64,000 nucleotides of DNA. It comes from Allomuricauda sp. (GTDB taxonomy: Bacteria > Bacteroidota > Bacteroidia > Flavobacteriales > Flavobacteriaceae). The notes under the pieces were generated by a model. It did no database searches. It was given only the letters and a program-made list of their open reading frames with translations, and was not told the origin of the DNA. The translations under genes and the position numbers were made by a program. Position 1 is the stretch's first letter; each line of letters begins with the position of its first letter. Shown here piece after piece: positions 1 through 8,364 of this stretch. The stretch covers positions 30,126-94,125 of the forward strand of contig NZ_PABT01000029.1 of NCBI RefSeq assembly GCF_002699205.1, written 5' to 3'.

Positions 1-1
1 A

Positions 2-202
2 ACAACAAAAGAAGAATATTATTATCGTTCAATTTTCGAAAGTCATTTTCCTTCAGATGCTGCCGCCCTGAGTGTTCCGCAAGAACCATCAGTGGCTTGC
101 AGTACCAAGATTGCCTTGGAATGGGATGAAGCATTCAAGAACATGAACGACCCATCGGGAAGGGCCGTGGCCAAGGTTCATACCGATGCATATGTGAAAT
201 AA
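2..202 (+). CDS. asnB: Asparagine synthase B, C-terminal end (partial)
   Basis: The window opens inside a gene; reading from base 2 gives 66 codons before TAA. The peptide contains EEYYYRSIFESHFPSDAA, PSVACSTKIALEWD and NDPSGRAVAKVH, which match the extreme C-terminus of glutamine-hydrolysing asparagine synthase B. This enzyme makes asparagine from aspartate, glutamine and ATP in the cytoplasm. Only the tail of the synthetase domain is present, so the glutaminase domain and catalytic Cys cannot be checked. A strong hairpin terminator follows 70 bases downstream, so it is not co-transcribed with gyrB unless there is readthrough. Confidence 0.88.
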   Translation, partial: TTKEEYYYRSIFESHFPSDAAALSVPQEPSVACSTKIALEWDEAFKNMNDPSGRAVAKVHTDAYVK

Positions 203-270
203 CCCTGTTTAAACCAACCAAACGATATGAAGCAGTAAATCTACATTTGTTTCATTTTAATTAGTCAGAA

Positions 271-308
271 AAGCCCCTTGTCAAAGGGGCTTTTTGGTTA
301 TTTTTTTT
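271..308 (+). terminator. Rho-independent terminator after asnB
   Basis: A perfect 9-bp stem (AAGCCCCTT/AAGGGGCTT) with a 4-base loop is followed by a T-rich tract, the classic intrinsic terminator layout. Confidence 0.85.
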
Positions 309-411
309 AGAATGCCCGCATGCTCTTGAAAGTAGGTCGTTTTCCACAGGATTTGTTGATAACTTAAGCTGTTCGACAGCTTCTTGGGGGCGGTTTGCAT
401 GGGGTATTGTT

Positions 412-419
412 TATATTTG
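412..419 (+). promoter_or_regulatory. gyrB promoter -7 element
   Basis: TATATTTG fits the Bacteroidetes sigma-ABfr -7 consensus TAnnTTTG and lies 38 bases before the gyrB ATG. No clean -33 TTG is found at 19 bases; the nearest TTTG (394-397) is only 14 bases upstream. Confidence 0.5.
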
Positions 420-456
420 TAGGATTTGAAAAATTGAGGCAAATACTTAAAAATAT

Positions 457-2397
457 ATGAGCGAAGAAGCCAATAAGAAAAAATACTCAGCGGATAGTAT
501 CCAGGCCCTTGAGGGAATGGAGCACGTACGTATGAGACCTTCCATGTATATTGGAGACGTAGGGGTCAGAGGATTACACCATTTGGTGTATGAGGTTGTG
601 GATAACTCCATCGATGAGGCCATGGCAGGTCACTGTGATAGGATCGATGTGATCATCAATGAAGATAACTCCATAACCACTAAAGATAATGGTAGGGGTA
701 TCCCGGTTGATCTGCACAAAAAAGAAGGAGTTTCTGCCTTGGAGGTGGTTATGACGAAAATCGGTGCCGGTGGTAAGTTCGATAAGGATTCTTATAAGGT
801 ATCAGGTGGACTGCATGGTGTGGGTGTATCCTGTGTGAATGCTTTATCGTCCCATTTGAAAGCTACCGTGTATAGGGATGGGAAAATTTGGGAGCAGGAA
901 TATGAAAGAGGAAAAACCCTTTATCCCGTAAAAAGTGTTGGTGAGAGTGATGAAACAGGTACCATTGTGACCTTTGTTCCCGATGAGACCATTTTCACCC
1001 AAACAACGGAATATAGTTATGAGACCCTTGCCAATAGAATGCGTGAGCTTTCCTATTTGAACAAAGGAATTACCATAACACTTACCGATAAGAGGAACAA
1101 GGACGAAAAAGGGGAATTTATTTCTGAAACCTTCCATTCCGAAGAAGGTCTTAAGGAATTTATCAAATTCTTGGATGATACGCGTGAGCCATTGATCCAG
1201 AATGTGATTTCCATGGAAGGGGAAAAGAACGGTATCCCCGTGGAAGTGGCCATGGTCTACAATACAGGTTATACCGAGAATCTCCATTCCTACGTCAACA
1301 ACATTAATACCCATGAGGGAGGTACCCACCTTTCCGGTTTTAGAAGGGGGTTGACCTCTACCTTAAAGAAATATGCCGATAACTCGGGGATGTTGGATAA
1401 GTTGAAATTCGAAATATCAGGAGATGATTTTCGTGAAGGATTGACTGCCATTGTTTCCGTTAAAGTCGCAGAACCACAGTTCGAAGGTCAGACCAAAACC
1501 AAGTTGGGCAATAGGGAGGTGACCAGTGCGGTAAGTCAGGCCGTATCCGAAATGTTGACCATTTATTTGGAAGAACATCCGGACGATGCCAAGCAAATTG
1601 TGGAAAAAGTAAAACTTGCAGCACAGGCAAGGCATGCCGCAGCAAAAGCCCGTGAACTGGTTCAGCGTAAGAACCCCATGAGCGTAGGTGGATTGCCAGG
1701 GAAACTTTCCGATTGCTCCGAGCAAGACCCAACAAAATGTGAGGTTTTCTTGGTAGAGGGAGATTCCGCAGGTGGAACGGCCAAACAGGGAAGGGACAGG
1801 AACTTTCAGGCCATTCTTCCGTTGAGGGGTAAAATCCTTAACGTGGAAAAGGCCATGCAGCACAAAGTTTTTGAAAATGAGGAAATCAAGAACATTTATA
1901 CTGCCTTGGGGGTCACCATAGGCACCGAGGATGACAGTAAAGCCTTGAACCTTGATAAATTGCGTTACCACAAAGTGGTCATCATGTGTGATGCCGATGT
2001 TGATGGTAGCCACATCGAAACCTTGATTCTTACCTTCTTCTTCCGTTACATGAGGGAATTGATAGAAGGAGGGCACGTATATATTGCCACCCCACCATTG
2101 TATTTGGTGAAAAAGGGTAACAAAAAGCGGTATGCATGGGACGATAAGGAACGGGATGCTATTATAGCAGAAATGAATGGAGGGGCAAGTATCCAACGGT
2201 ACAAAGGTCTTGGGGAGATGAATGCCGAGCAGCTTTGGGATACCACCATGAATCCAGAGTTTAGGACGTTGCGACAAGTTACCATCGACAACGCAACAGA
2301 AGCTGACCGAATATTCTCCATGTTGATGGGTGACGAAGTGCCACCAAGACGTGAATTTATAGAGAAAAATGCCGTCTATGCGAATATAGATGCATAG
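457..2397 (+). CDS. gyrB: DNA gyrase subunit B
   Basis: ATPase subunit of the type IIA topoisomerase that introduces negative supercoils into DNA, working as an A2B2 complex with GyrA (not in this window). The 646 residues show the GHKL ATPase region (RPSMYIGD, DNGRGIPVD, SGGLHGVGVSCVNALS), the transducer domain, and the TOPRIM domain with EGDSAGG near residue 433 and DADVDGSH near 511. The C-terminal QRYKGLGEMNAEQLWDTTM motif is intact. Its length is typical of the short Bacteroidetes GyrB, without the insertion seen in E. coli. The ATG at 457 follows a TAnnTTTG box, and a terminator follows the stop, so it looks monocistronic. ParE is a possible confusion, but the sequence and asnB-gyrB-mdh context favour GyrB. 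Confidence 0.96.
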   Translation: MSEEANKKKYSADSIQALEGMEHVRMRPSMYIGDVGVRGLHHLVYEVVDNSIDEAMAGHCDRIDVIINEDNSITTKDNGRGIPVDLHKKEGVSALEVVMTKIGAGGKFDKDSYKVSGGLHGVGVSCVNALSSHLKATVYRDGKIWEQEYERGKTLYPVKSVGESDETGTIVTFVPDETIFTQTTEYSYETLANRMRELSYLNKGITITLTDKRNKDEKGEFISETFHSEEGLKEFIKFLDDTREPLIQNVISMEGEKNGIPVEVAMVYNTGYTENLHSYVNNINTHEGGTHLSGFRRGLTSTLKKYADNSGMLDKLKFEISGDDFREGLTAIVSVKVAEPQFEGQTKTKLGNREVTSAVSQAVSEMLTIYLEEHPDDAKQIVEKVKLAAQARHAAAKARELVQRKNPMSVGGLPGKLSDCSEQDPTKCEVFLVEGDSAGGTAKQGRDRNFQAILPLRGKILNVEKAMQHKVFENEEIKNIYTALGVTIGTEDDSKALNLDKLRYHKVVIMCDADVDGSHIETLILTFFFRYMRELIEGGHVYIATPPLYLVKKGNKKRYAWDDKERDAIIAEMNGGASIQRYKGLGEMNAEQLWDTTMNPEFRTLRQVTIDNATEADRIFSMLMGDEVPPRREFIEKNAVYANIDA

Positions 2398-2416
2398 ATA
2401 TCAGGCATTTCACAAC

Positions 2417-2446
2417 AAAAACTCGTCCCCAAAGGGCGAGTTTTTT
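2417..2446 (+). terminator. Intrinsic terminator after gyrB
   Basis: AAAACTCG pairs with CGAGTTTT, with an inner CCC/GGG pairing, followed by a run of T; it lies 20 bases after the gyrB stop. Confidence 0.8.
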
Positions 2447-2469
2447 AGTTTTGGGGAAACTTCAACATT

Positions 2470-3480
2470 ATGAAAAAAGTAATTTTTATCATTGCATTGG
2501 TTACTGTGACCATGGGGAAAGCCCAAGACCTGAACGATATCTTTGTGTCGGGTGTGGCAGATGCCGAACGATTTGCAAATGCCTATTTGTCCCCAGTTTC
2601 TGAGGGAGCCATTTACAGTATCTCCAATGGATGGTACAATACCGCAGATGCCAAACCCTTGGGTGGGTTCGAGATTTCCATTGTTGGGAACATTACAGGG
2701 TTTAAGAACAAGGACGATAAAAAAGCATTTTTACTTGACCCTTCAGATTATGAAAACCTGGATTTTGTAGAAAACCCTGGCCAAGCCCAAATGGTTGCGA
2801 CCGGTTTAGGGGATATTGAAGGTGTTGAAGTATATGTTGAAGGAGAAAATGGGTTCTTTCGGGAAGAATTTGAGCTGCCTTCCGGTCTTGCTTCCGAAGA
2901 CTTCAATTTTATACCCTCCGGATATGTCCAGGCGAGTGTTGGATTGATCAAAGGATTGGAGGTCAAAGCCCGCTTTTTGCCCAAGATCAAATTTGACGAT
3001 GATGCCAAAATCGGTCTTTTTGGCGCTGGGTTGCAATATGACTTTACCAAGATGTTGCCGGCCGACAAATTGTTGCCGGTTGCCATTTCTGCTGTAATAG
3101 GATATACCAAATTGGATGGCGAATACGATTTTTCGGATTCATCCTTGATCAATGGTAGTGATCAGCGTATCGATGCGTCCTTCAAAACATGGAATTTTAG
3201 CGCAGTGGTTTCCACCAAAAATATTCCTGTAATCAACTTTTATGGCGGTATTGGGTACATTACGGGTAAATCGGATATCGATTTGCTTGGTACGTATGAA
3301 GCCCAGGGGGCATTTTTTACGGAAACGGTTAAGGATCCGTTTACGGTATCAAAAAATGCAAATGGGGTATCGGCCAATTTGGGTACTAAGATTAAACTGG
3401 GATTCTTTAGGCTCAATGCGGAATATAATATATCAGAATTTAGCACTCTCACCTTTGGTGTGAACTTTGGGTTCAGATAG
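2470..3480 (+). CDS. Outer membrane barrel protein, DUF6588-like
   Basis: A 336-residue exported protein starting with a Sec signal peptide (MKKVIFIIALVTVTMGKAQ, cut after KAQ). The rest alternates short hydrophobic and polar stretches with aromatic ends (for example FRLNAEYNISEFSTLTFGVNFGFR at the C-terminus), typical of beta-barrel outer membrane proteins. The DLNDIF..GVADAERFANAYLSP opening is characteristic of a flavobacterial family annotated DUF6588; its role is unknown. It follows the gyrB terminator by 24 bases and ends before its own hairpin, so it appears to be transcribed alone. The family name comes from recognition of the N-terminal pattern, not a search. Confidence 0.75.
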   Translation: MKKVIFIIALVTVTMGKAQDLNDIFVSGVADAERFANAYLSPVSEGAIYSISNGWYNTADAKPLGGFEISIVGNITGFKNKDDKKAFLLDPSDYENLDFVENPGQAQMVATGLGDIEGVEVYVEGENGFFREEFELPSGLASEDFNFIPSGYVQASVGLIKGLEVKARFLPKIKFDDDAKIGLFGAGLQYDFTKMLPADKLLPVAISAVIGYTKLDGEYDFSDSSLINGSDQRIDASFKTWNFSAVVSTKNIPVINFYGGIGYITGKSDIDLLGTYEAQGAFFTETVKDPFTVSKNANGVSANLGTKIKLGFFRLNAEYNISEFSTLTFGVNFGFR

Positions 3481-3514
3481 AAGGTGGCAAACTAAAACCA
3501 GCCAATACTAAAGA

Positions 3515-3534
3515 AGGCCCCATTTCTGGGGCCT
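3515..3534. terminator. Bidirectional terminator
   Basis: AGGCCCC/GGGGCCT 7-bp stem with a 6-base loop between two convergent genes (barrel protein on plus, lipoprotein on minus). T-rich and A-rich flanks allow use on either strand. Confidence 0.7.
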
Positions 3535-3561
3535 CCTATTTTCATATATGTAGTCTTCACG

Positions 3562-3933
3562 TCATTCCCTGGTGGCGAAGACCGAACCATTATCCAGGGT
3601 CAATACTTCAGGTTCTTTGGTTTTTTCCAAGCTAACGGTAATATCGTTTACTTGCGGGTCACCATAAATAATGGAATAGGTCCCGTTTTCCTCGGACCAT
3701 TTGAAATCGGTATAATAAATTAATTTGGAATCAGAATAGCTTTGGTACCTACCAAGATAAACATCGTTGAAAATCCATTCTTCCCGAGTAGTGCTCGTAC
3801 CTTTACCTTCAATATTGGAAGATTCTGTTTTTACCCAGATGCCCAAAATAGGATCATGGTTATCTGGTACGCTGGTACAGTTGCTTATGGCGATAATGCC
3901 AATAATGGACAACAATGAAAAGAGCTTTTTCAT
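3562..3933 (-). CDS. Small lipoprotein of unknown function
   Basis: About 123 residues. The likely start is the second Met of MTMKKLF, giving a lysine-led signal peptide ending in a lipobox (ISNC), so the mature protein should be lipid-anchored at Cys. The remainder (GIWVKTESS, EEWIFNDVYLGRY, GTYSIIYGD) resembles the small lipocalin-like 'how much did it change' domains common in flavobacterial lipoproteins, but no firm family assignment is possible. It is convergent with the DUF6588-like gene and divergent from mdh. No operon partner is apparent. Confidence 0.7.
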   Translation of the reverse strand: MKKLFSLLSIIGIIAISNCTSVPDNHDPILGIWVKTESSNIEGKGTSTTREEWIFNDVYLGRYQSYSDSKLIYYTDFKWSEENGTYSIIYGDPQVNDITVSLEKTKEPEVLTLDNGSVFATRE

Positions 3934-4142
3934 AGTCAAGTAGGTTAAATTGATTTTGGGACTATTAGAACGTAAGTTTGTAAGAAACTATTGCATAAAA
4001 AACCTAAAATATTTGCTTTTTGATTTCTGTTTCGATGAAAATGCATTTTACTTCATGGGTAATCGAACATTTACCGGGTTTATTTTGCGGAAGAGAGCCA
4101 CTAAAACTGCCAAAAGTCAGCATTTTTCTGAGCTAAATGCCT

Positions 4143-4150
4143 TATTTTTG
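4143..4150 (+). promoter_or_regulatory. mdh promoter -7 element
   Basis: TATTTTTG matches TAnnTTTG and sits 25 bases before the mdh ATG. The 236-base interval 3940-4175 otherwise holds only a short unconvincing reading frame. Confidence 0.5.
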
Positions 4151-4175
4151 AGGACTAAAATTTAAATCTATACAC

Positions 4176-5102
4176 ATGAAAGTTACCGTAGTTGGAGCAG
4201 GTGCAGTTGGAGCAAGCTGTGCTGAATACATAGCAATGAAAAATTTTGCATCAGAAGTTGTTTTATTGGATATCAAAGAAGGGTATGCTGAAGGTAAGGC
4301 CATGGATTTAATGCAAACAGCCTCCTTGAACGGTTTTGATACCAAGATAACAGGAAGTACCAGTGATTATAGTAAAACGGCCAACAGTGATATTGCCGTG
4401 ATCACTTCCGGTATACCGCGTAAACCAGGTATGACACGCGAAGAATTGATCGGGATCAATGCAGGAATCGTAAAAACAGTGGCAACCAGTCTTCTGGAGC
4501 ACTCCCCGAACGTAACTATTATTGTGGTGAGCAATCCTATGGATACCATGACATATTTGGTGCACAAGGCCACGGGATTGCCCAAAAACAAGATCATTGG
4601 TATGGGGGGTGCATTGGACAGTGCCCGTTTCAAGTATAGACTGGCCCAGGCTTTGGAGGCGCCAATATCCGATGTCGACGGAATGGTGATCGGTGGGCAC
4701 AGCGATAAAGGAATGGTCCCTTTAATTGAGCATGCCACTAGAAATAGTGTAAAGGTTTCCGAATTCTTGTCCGAAGAAAAAATGAACTGGGTAGTGGAAG
4801 AAACCAAGGTTGGTGGCGCTACCCTAACAGGTTTGTTGGGTACCAGTGCTTGGTACGCACCTGGAGCAGCCGTTTCTGGGTTGGTACAGGCCATCGCTTG
4901 CGATCAAAAGAAAATGTTCCCATGTTCTGCACTATTGGAAGGTGAGTACGGTTTGGATGATATTTGTATTGGAGTGCCGGTAATTTTGGGCAAAAACGGA
5001 ATCGAGAAAATTGTTGAGATAAAATTGTCCGATGCCGAAAAAGCAAAAATGCAGGAAAGTGCAGCTGGTGTTAGAAAAACCAACGGACTGCTAGAGGTGT
5101 AA
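4176..5102 (+). CDS. mdh: Malate dehydrogenase (LDH-like type)
   Basis: NAD-dependent interconversion of malate and oxaloacetate in the TCA cycle. At 308 residues it is the usual length of the LDH-like MDH found in Bacteroidetes. Visible motifs are the Rossmann glycine motif VVGAGAVGAS at the N-terminus, the acidic D of VVLLDI that selects NAD, the substrate loop IPRKPGMTREELIGIN with its arginines, VVSNPMDTMTYL, and the catalytic His in GGHSD. The Arg at the specificity loop (PRKPGMTR) favours malate over lactate. It stands alone, followed by an intergenic inverted repeat and then secDF. Confidence 0.95.
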   Translation: MKVTVVGAGAVGASCAEYIAMKNFASEVVLLDIKEGYAEGKAMDLMQTASLNGFDTKITGSTSDYSKTANSDIAVITSGIPRKPGMTREELIGINAGIVKTVATSLLEHSPNVTIIVVSNPMDTMTYLVHKATGLPKNKIIGMGGALDSARFKYRLAQALEAPISDVDGMVIGGHSDKGMVPLIEHATRNSVKVSEFLSEEKMNWVVEETKVGGATLTGLLGTSAWYAPGAAVSGLVQAIACDQKKMFPCSALLEGEYGLDDICIGVPVILGKNGIEKIVEIKLSDAEKAKMQESAAGVRKTNGLLEV

Positions 5103-5130
5103 TCCTTCCATTATAAGTAACCAACTAAAT

Positions 5131-5206
5131 TGTCATTCCGGATGTGACCAACAAGAAATTTGTCCATACGTTTGCATGGGGATTTTTAGGTTTATCCGGA
5201 ATGACA
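5131..5206. repeat. 12-bp inverted repeat with 52-base loop
   Basis: TGTCATTCCGGA at 5131-5142 is repeated exactly as its complement TCCGGAATGACA at 5195-5206. The two arms bracket 52 bases in the mdh-secDF gap. The arms are too far apart for a simple terminator, and the layout is that of a short non-coding dispersed repeat (MITE- or REP-like). Only one copy is present in this window. Confidence 0.6.
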
Positions 5207-5259
5207 TTTTCATTTTAACAGCGTAACCGTCAAGCCGAATTGCAATTCCATCAATTTCT

Positions 5260-5291
5260 ATTGTCAAATCTTATCGGAAATGATATATTTG
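5260..5291 (+). promoter_or_regulatory. secDF promoter
   Basis: ATTG at 5260-5263, a 20-base spacer and TATATTTG at 5284-5291 fit the Bacteroidetes TTTG-N19-TAnnTTTG promoter, 38 bases before the secDF ATG. Confidence 0.6.
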
Positions 5292-5329
5292 CACGCTGTT
5301 TAAGAAAACTTCTAAAAAATTAACAATCA

Positions 5330-8296
5330 ATGCAGAATAAAGGACTTATAAGGCTTTTCGCGATCCTTTTTGGCTTGGTGAGCATCTATCAGTTATCTTT
5401 TACTTTCATTGCTAATAAGTTGGAGAAAGATGCTGAAGCATACGCTGTTAGCCAAATTTCGGAAGCTGAGGAAGATTATGTTGCTAAGCGTGAAGCTTTA
5501 GAGGCATCGTATTTGGATTCCATCAGTGATAAAACTGTTTTGGGCTTTACGAGCTATGAAGATGCCAAGACAAAAGAGTTGAACAAGGGACTGGACCTTA
5601 AGGGAGGTATCAATGTTACCTTGCAGATTTCCGTGAAGGACATCCTGAAAGGCTTGGCCAATAATACCAAAAACCCGATTTTCAATAAAGCATTGGCAGA
5701 TGCCGATGAAGCATCAAAAAATAGTGATGATACTTATTTGGATCTGTTTTTTGAAGCTTTTGACAATATTAAGGGAGATACCAAATTGGCGTCCCCTGAC
5801 ATTTTTGCCAATAAGGGCCTTAGTGACGAGATCAATTTCCAAATGACGGATGATGAGGTAAAGCCCATCATCAGAAGGAAAATTGATGAATCCATCGTTT
5901 CTGCATTTGAAGTACTTCGGGAACGTATCGATGGTTTTGGGGTAACCCAACCCAATATACAAAGAGAAGGAAACTCAGGAAGAATATTGGTGGAACTTCC
6001 TGGTGCAAGGGATATTGCCCGTGCCCAAGAGTTGTTGTCCAGTACGGCCCAATTGGAATTCTGGGAAACCTATCCACAGAATAACCAAAGCATAGGGAAC
6101 TTCTTAGTGGATGCCAACGAGCGTTTAAAGGAAATTTTGAAGCCGGAAGTATCTGAGGAAGAAGTATCAAAACCAGAATCGGAAATTGATTCCTTGCTTT
6201 CCGATGTGGTGCAGGACTCATTGGACATGACCCAAGAGGCCAATCCACTTTTGGGCAAATTGATTCCGGCCAATCCAGGTAGCCATGCCATTGCCCGTGC
6301 ATTGGTGTCCGATACAGCTGAAATCGGTGGCTATTTAAGAATGCCCGAAATAAGAAGGTTGTTGCCCAACGATATTCAATTTGTCAAATTCCTATGGGAA
6401 AGACCGTCCAAAGATGCAGAGGTTGTTGATTTGTACGCCTTGAAATCCAATAGGGAGGGTACTCCAAGAATTAGTGGGGACGTTGTTTCCGATGCACAGG
6501 ATACTTTTGACCAATTCAACAAACCTGCCGTGAGCATGACGATGAACACACGTGGTGCGAAAGAGTGGGAGGAGTTGACAGGTGACGCTTACAATAACCA
6601 AACAGGTATAGCCATAGTTCTGGACAACAAAGTATACACGGCGCCGGGAGTTTCTTCTGGTCCCATTTCTGGAGGACGTTCCGAGATTACAGGTACATTT
6701 ACCGTAAACGAAACCAAGGATATTGCCAATGTGTTGCGTGCAGGTAAATTACCGGCCTCGGCAGATATTATCCAATCGGAAGTGGTGGGTCCATCATTGG
6801 GGCAAGAAGCCATCGACAGTGGTTTTATGTCCTTCATGATAGCCATGGCCTTTGTGTTGCTTTGGATGATTTTCTACTATGGAAGAGCTGGGGTCTTTGC
6901 TGATATTGCATTGGTATTCAACATACTCTTGATTTTTGGGGTGCTGACAAGCCTTGGAGCTGTGTTGACGCTGCCAGGTATTGCCGGTATCGTTTTGACC
7001 ATAGGTATGTCCGTGGATGCCAATGTACTCATATTCGAAAGGGTAAAAGAGGAATTGGCTCGTGGAAAAGGAAAAGCCCAGGCCATTGCCGATGGTTTTG
7101 GCAATGCCCTGTCCTCAATCTTGGATGCCAACATCACCACTGGACTTACGGCAATTATCCTGTTTATTTTCGGTTCAGGGCCAATTAAAGGTTTTGCCAC
7201 CACATTGATGATAGGTATTGTTACCTCTTTGTTTACGGCAATTTTTGTGACTCGATTGATGATTGATTCCTATACCAGTAAGAAAGGACGTCGATTGGAT
7301 TTCAGTACGGGAATCACTAAAAACCTGTTTACCAATCTGAGCATCGACTTTTTGTCGAAGCGTAAAATAGCCTATATCGTTTCTATAATCTTGGTAGCGG
7401 TCAGTGTGTTCTCATTGTTTACGAACGGACTTCAGCAAGGGGTTGATTTTATCGGTGGACGTTCCTATCAGATTCGTTTTGAAAAAGCAGTGAACCCTTC
7501 AGAGATTGCTTCTGAATTGAATACCGTTTTTGGTAGCGGAACCAATGTGAAGACTTTTGGTGATGCCAATCAGATAAAGGTCACAACACCATATAAAGTA
7601 GAGGAAGAAAGCGTTGAAGTGGATACCGAAATCCAGAATAAACTGTATACAACGCTACAAAATTACTTGCCCGATGGAACTTCTTTTGAAGAATTTACAG
7701 TTGGGGCATCGGATAAATCAATAGGAATTCTACAATCTGTAAAAGTAGGTCCCACCATTGCGGATGATATCAAGAAAAATGCATTTTTGGCCATTATAGG
7801 TTCATTGGCCGTGGTATTCCTGTATATTTTATTGCGATTTAGAAAATGGCAATTCTCATTGGGTGCCGTTGTTGCGGTATTCCACGATGTAATGATCGTA
7901 TTGGGTATCTTCTCCTTGACAGGAAGCATTATGCCCTTTAACATGGAAATTGACCAAGCCTTTATTGCGGCCATTTTGACGGTGATCGGGTACTCCCTGA
8001 ATGATACGGTGGTCGTGTTCGACCGTATTCGTGAGATTACAGGTCTAAAAGGCTGGAGTGGCGGTAACAATATCAACCAAGCGTTGAACAGCACCTTGAG
8101 CCGAACCTTGAACACCTCGCTTACCACATTGATCGTGTTGTTGGCCATCTTTATTTTTGGAGGTGAAAGCCTTAGAGGATTTATGTTCGCAATGATCGTA
8201 GGTGTGATAGTAGGTACATACTCATCAGTATTTATTGCAACGCCCGTGATGTTCGATTCATTGAAGAAGAAAATTGCTGCTGCTACAGGAGCATAG
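5330..8296 (+). CDS. secDF: Protein translocase SecDF fusion
   Basis: Accessory inner-membrane component of the Sec translocon that uses proton motive force to pull preproteins across the membrane. The 988 residues are SecD followed by SecF in one chain, as is normal in Bacteroidetes. The SecD half has an N-terminal membrane anchor, the D1 motif (LGLDLKGGINVTLQI), the FEVLRERIDGFGVTQPNIQ region and a periplasmic P1 domain, then a membrane block with VDANVLIFERVKEEL. The SecF half (from about residue 670) has the GVDFIGGRSYQIRF motif and SLNDTVVVFDRIREI. A lysine-rich acidic linker in P1 (EVSEEEVSKPESEID) is not conserved in the family. It has its own promoter and terminator. Confidence 0.95.
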   Translation: MQNKGLIRLFAILFGLVSIYQLSFTFIANKLEKDAEAYAVSQISEAEEDYVAKREALEASYLDSISDKTVLGFTSYEDAKTKELNKGLDLKGGINVTLQISVKDILKGLANNTKNPIFNKALADADEASKNSDDTYLDLFFEAFDNIKGDTKLASPDIFANKGLSDEINFQMTDDEVKPIIRRKIDESIVSAFEVLRERIDGFGVTQPNIQREGNSGRILVELPGARDIARAQELLSSTAQLEFWETYPQNNQSIGNFLVDANERLKEILKPEVSEEEVSKPESEIDSLLSDVVQDSLDMTQEANPLLGKLIPANPGSHAIARALVSDTAEIGGYLRMPEIRRLLPNDIQFVKFLWERPSKDAEVVDLYALKSNREGTPRISGDVVSDAQDTFDQFNKPAVSMTMNTRGAKEWEELTGDAYNNQTGIAIVLDNKVYTAPGVSSGPISGGRSEITGTFTVNETKDIANVLRAGKLPASADIIQSEVVGPSLGQEAIDSGFMSFMIAMAFVLLWMIFYYGRAGVFADIALVFNILLIFGVLTSLGAVLTLPGIAGIVLTIGMSVDANVLIFERVKEELARGKGKAQAIADGFGNALSSILDANITTGLTAIILFIFGSGPIKGFATTLMIGIVTSLFTAIFVTRLMIDSYTSKKGRRLDFSTGITKNLFTNLSIDFLSKRKIAYIVSIILVAVSVFSLFTNGLQQGVDFIGGRSYQIRFEKAVNPSEIASELNTVFGSGTNVKTFGDANQIKVTTPYKVEEESVEVDTEIQNKLYTTLQNYLPDGTSFEEFTVGASDKSIGILQSVKVGPTIADDIKKNAFLAIIGSLAVVFLYILLRFRKWQFSLGAVVAVFHDVMIVLGIFSLTGSIMPFNMEIDQAFIAAILTVIGYSLNDTVVVFDRIREITGLKGWSGGNNINQALNSTLSRTLNTSLTTLIVLLAIFIFGGESLRGFMFAMIVGVIVGTYSSVFIATPVMFDSLKKKIAAATGA

Positions 8297-8325
8297 TTTT
8301 TCGTTTTTTATATTACACTTTACAA

Positions 8326-8351
8326 CAAAGGCCTCTATTTTGGGGCCTTTG
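8326..8351. terminator. Bidirectional terminator, secDF/treT
   Basis: CAAAGGCC/GGCCTTTG 8-bp stem with a 10-base loop between convergent secDF and the TreT-like gene; T-rich on the plus side and A-rich on the minus side. Confidence 0.7.
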
Positions 8352-8364
8352 TTTATTTATGGCT

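Noticed and set aside
1417..2277. 286-codon open frame opposite gyrB
   Set aside because: Shadow of gyrB on the other strand; no recognisable motif, and gyrB is certain.
3950..4165. 71-codon frame upstream of mdh
   Set aside because: No conserved features, and it would contain the mdh promoter box; low-complexity basic peptide typical of chance.
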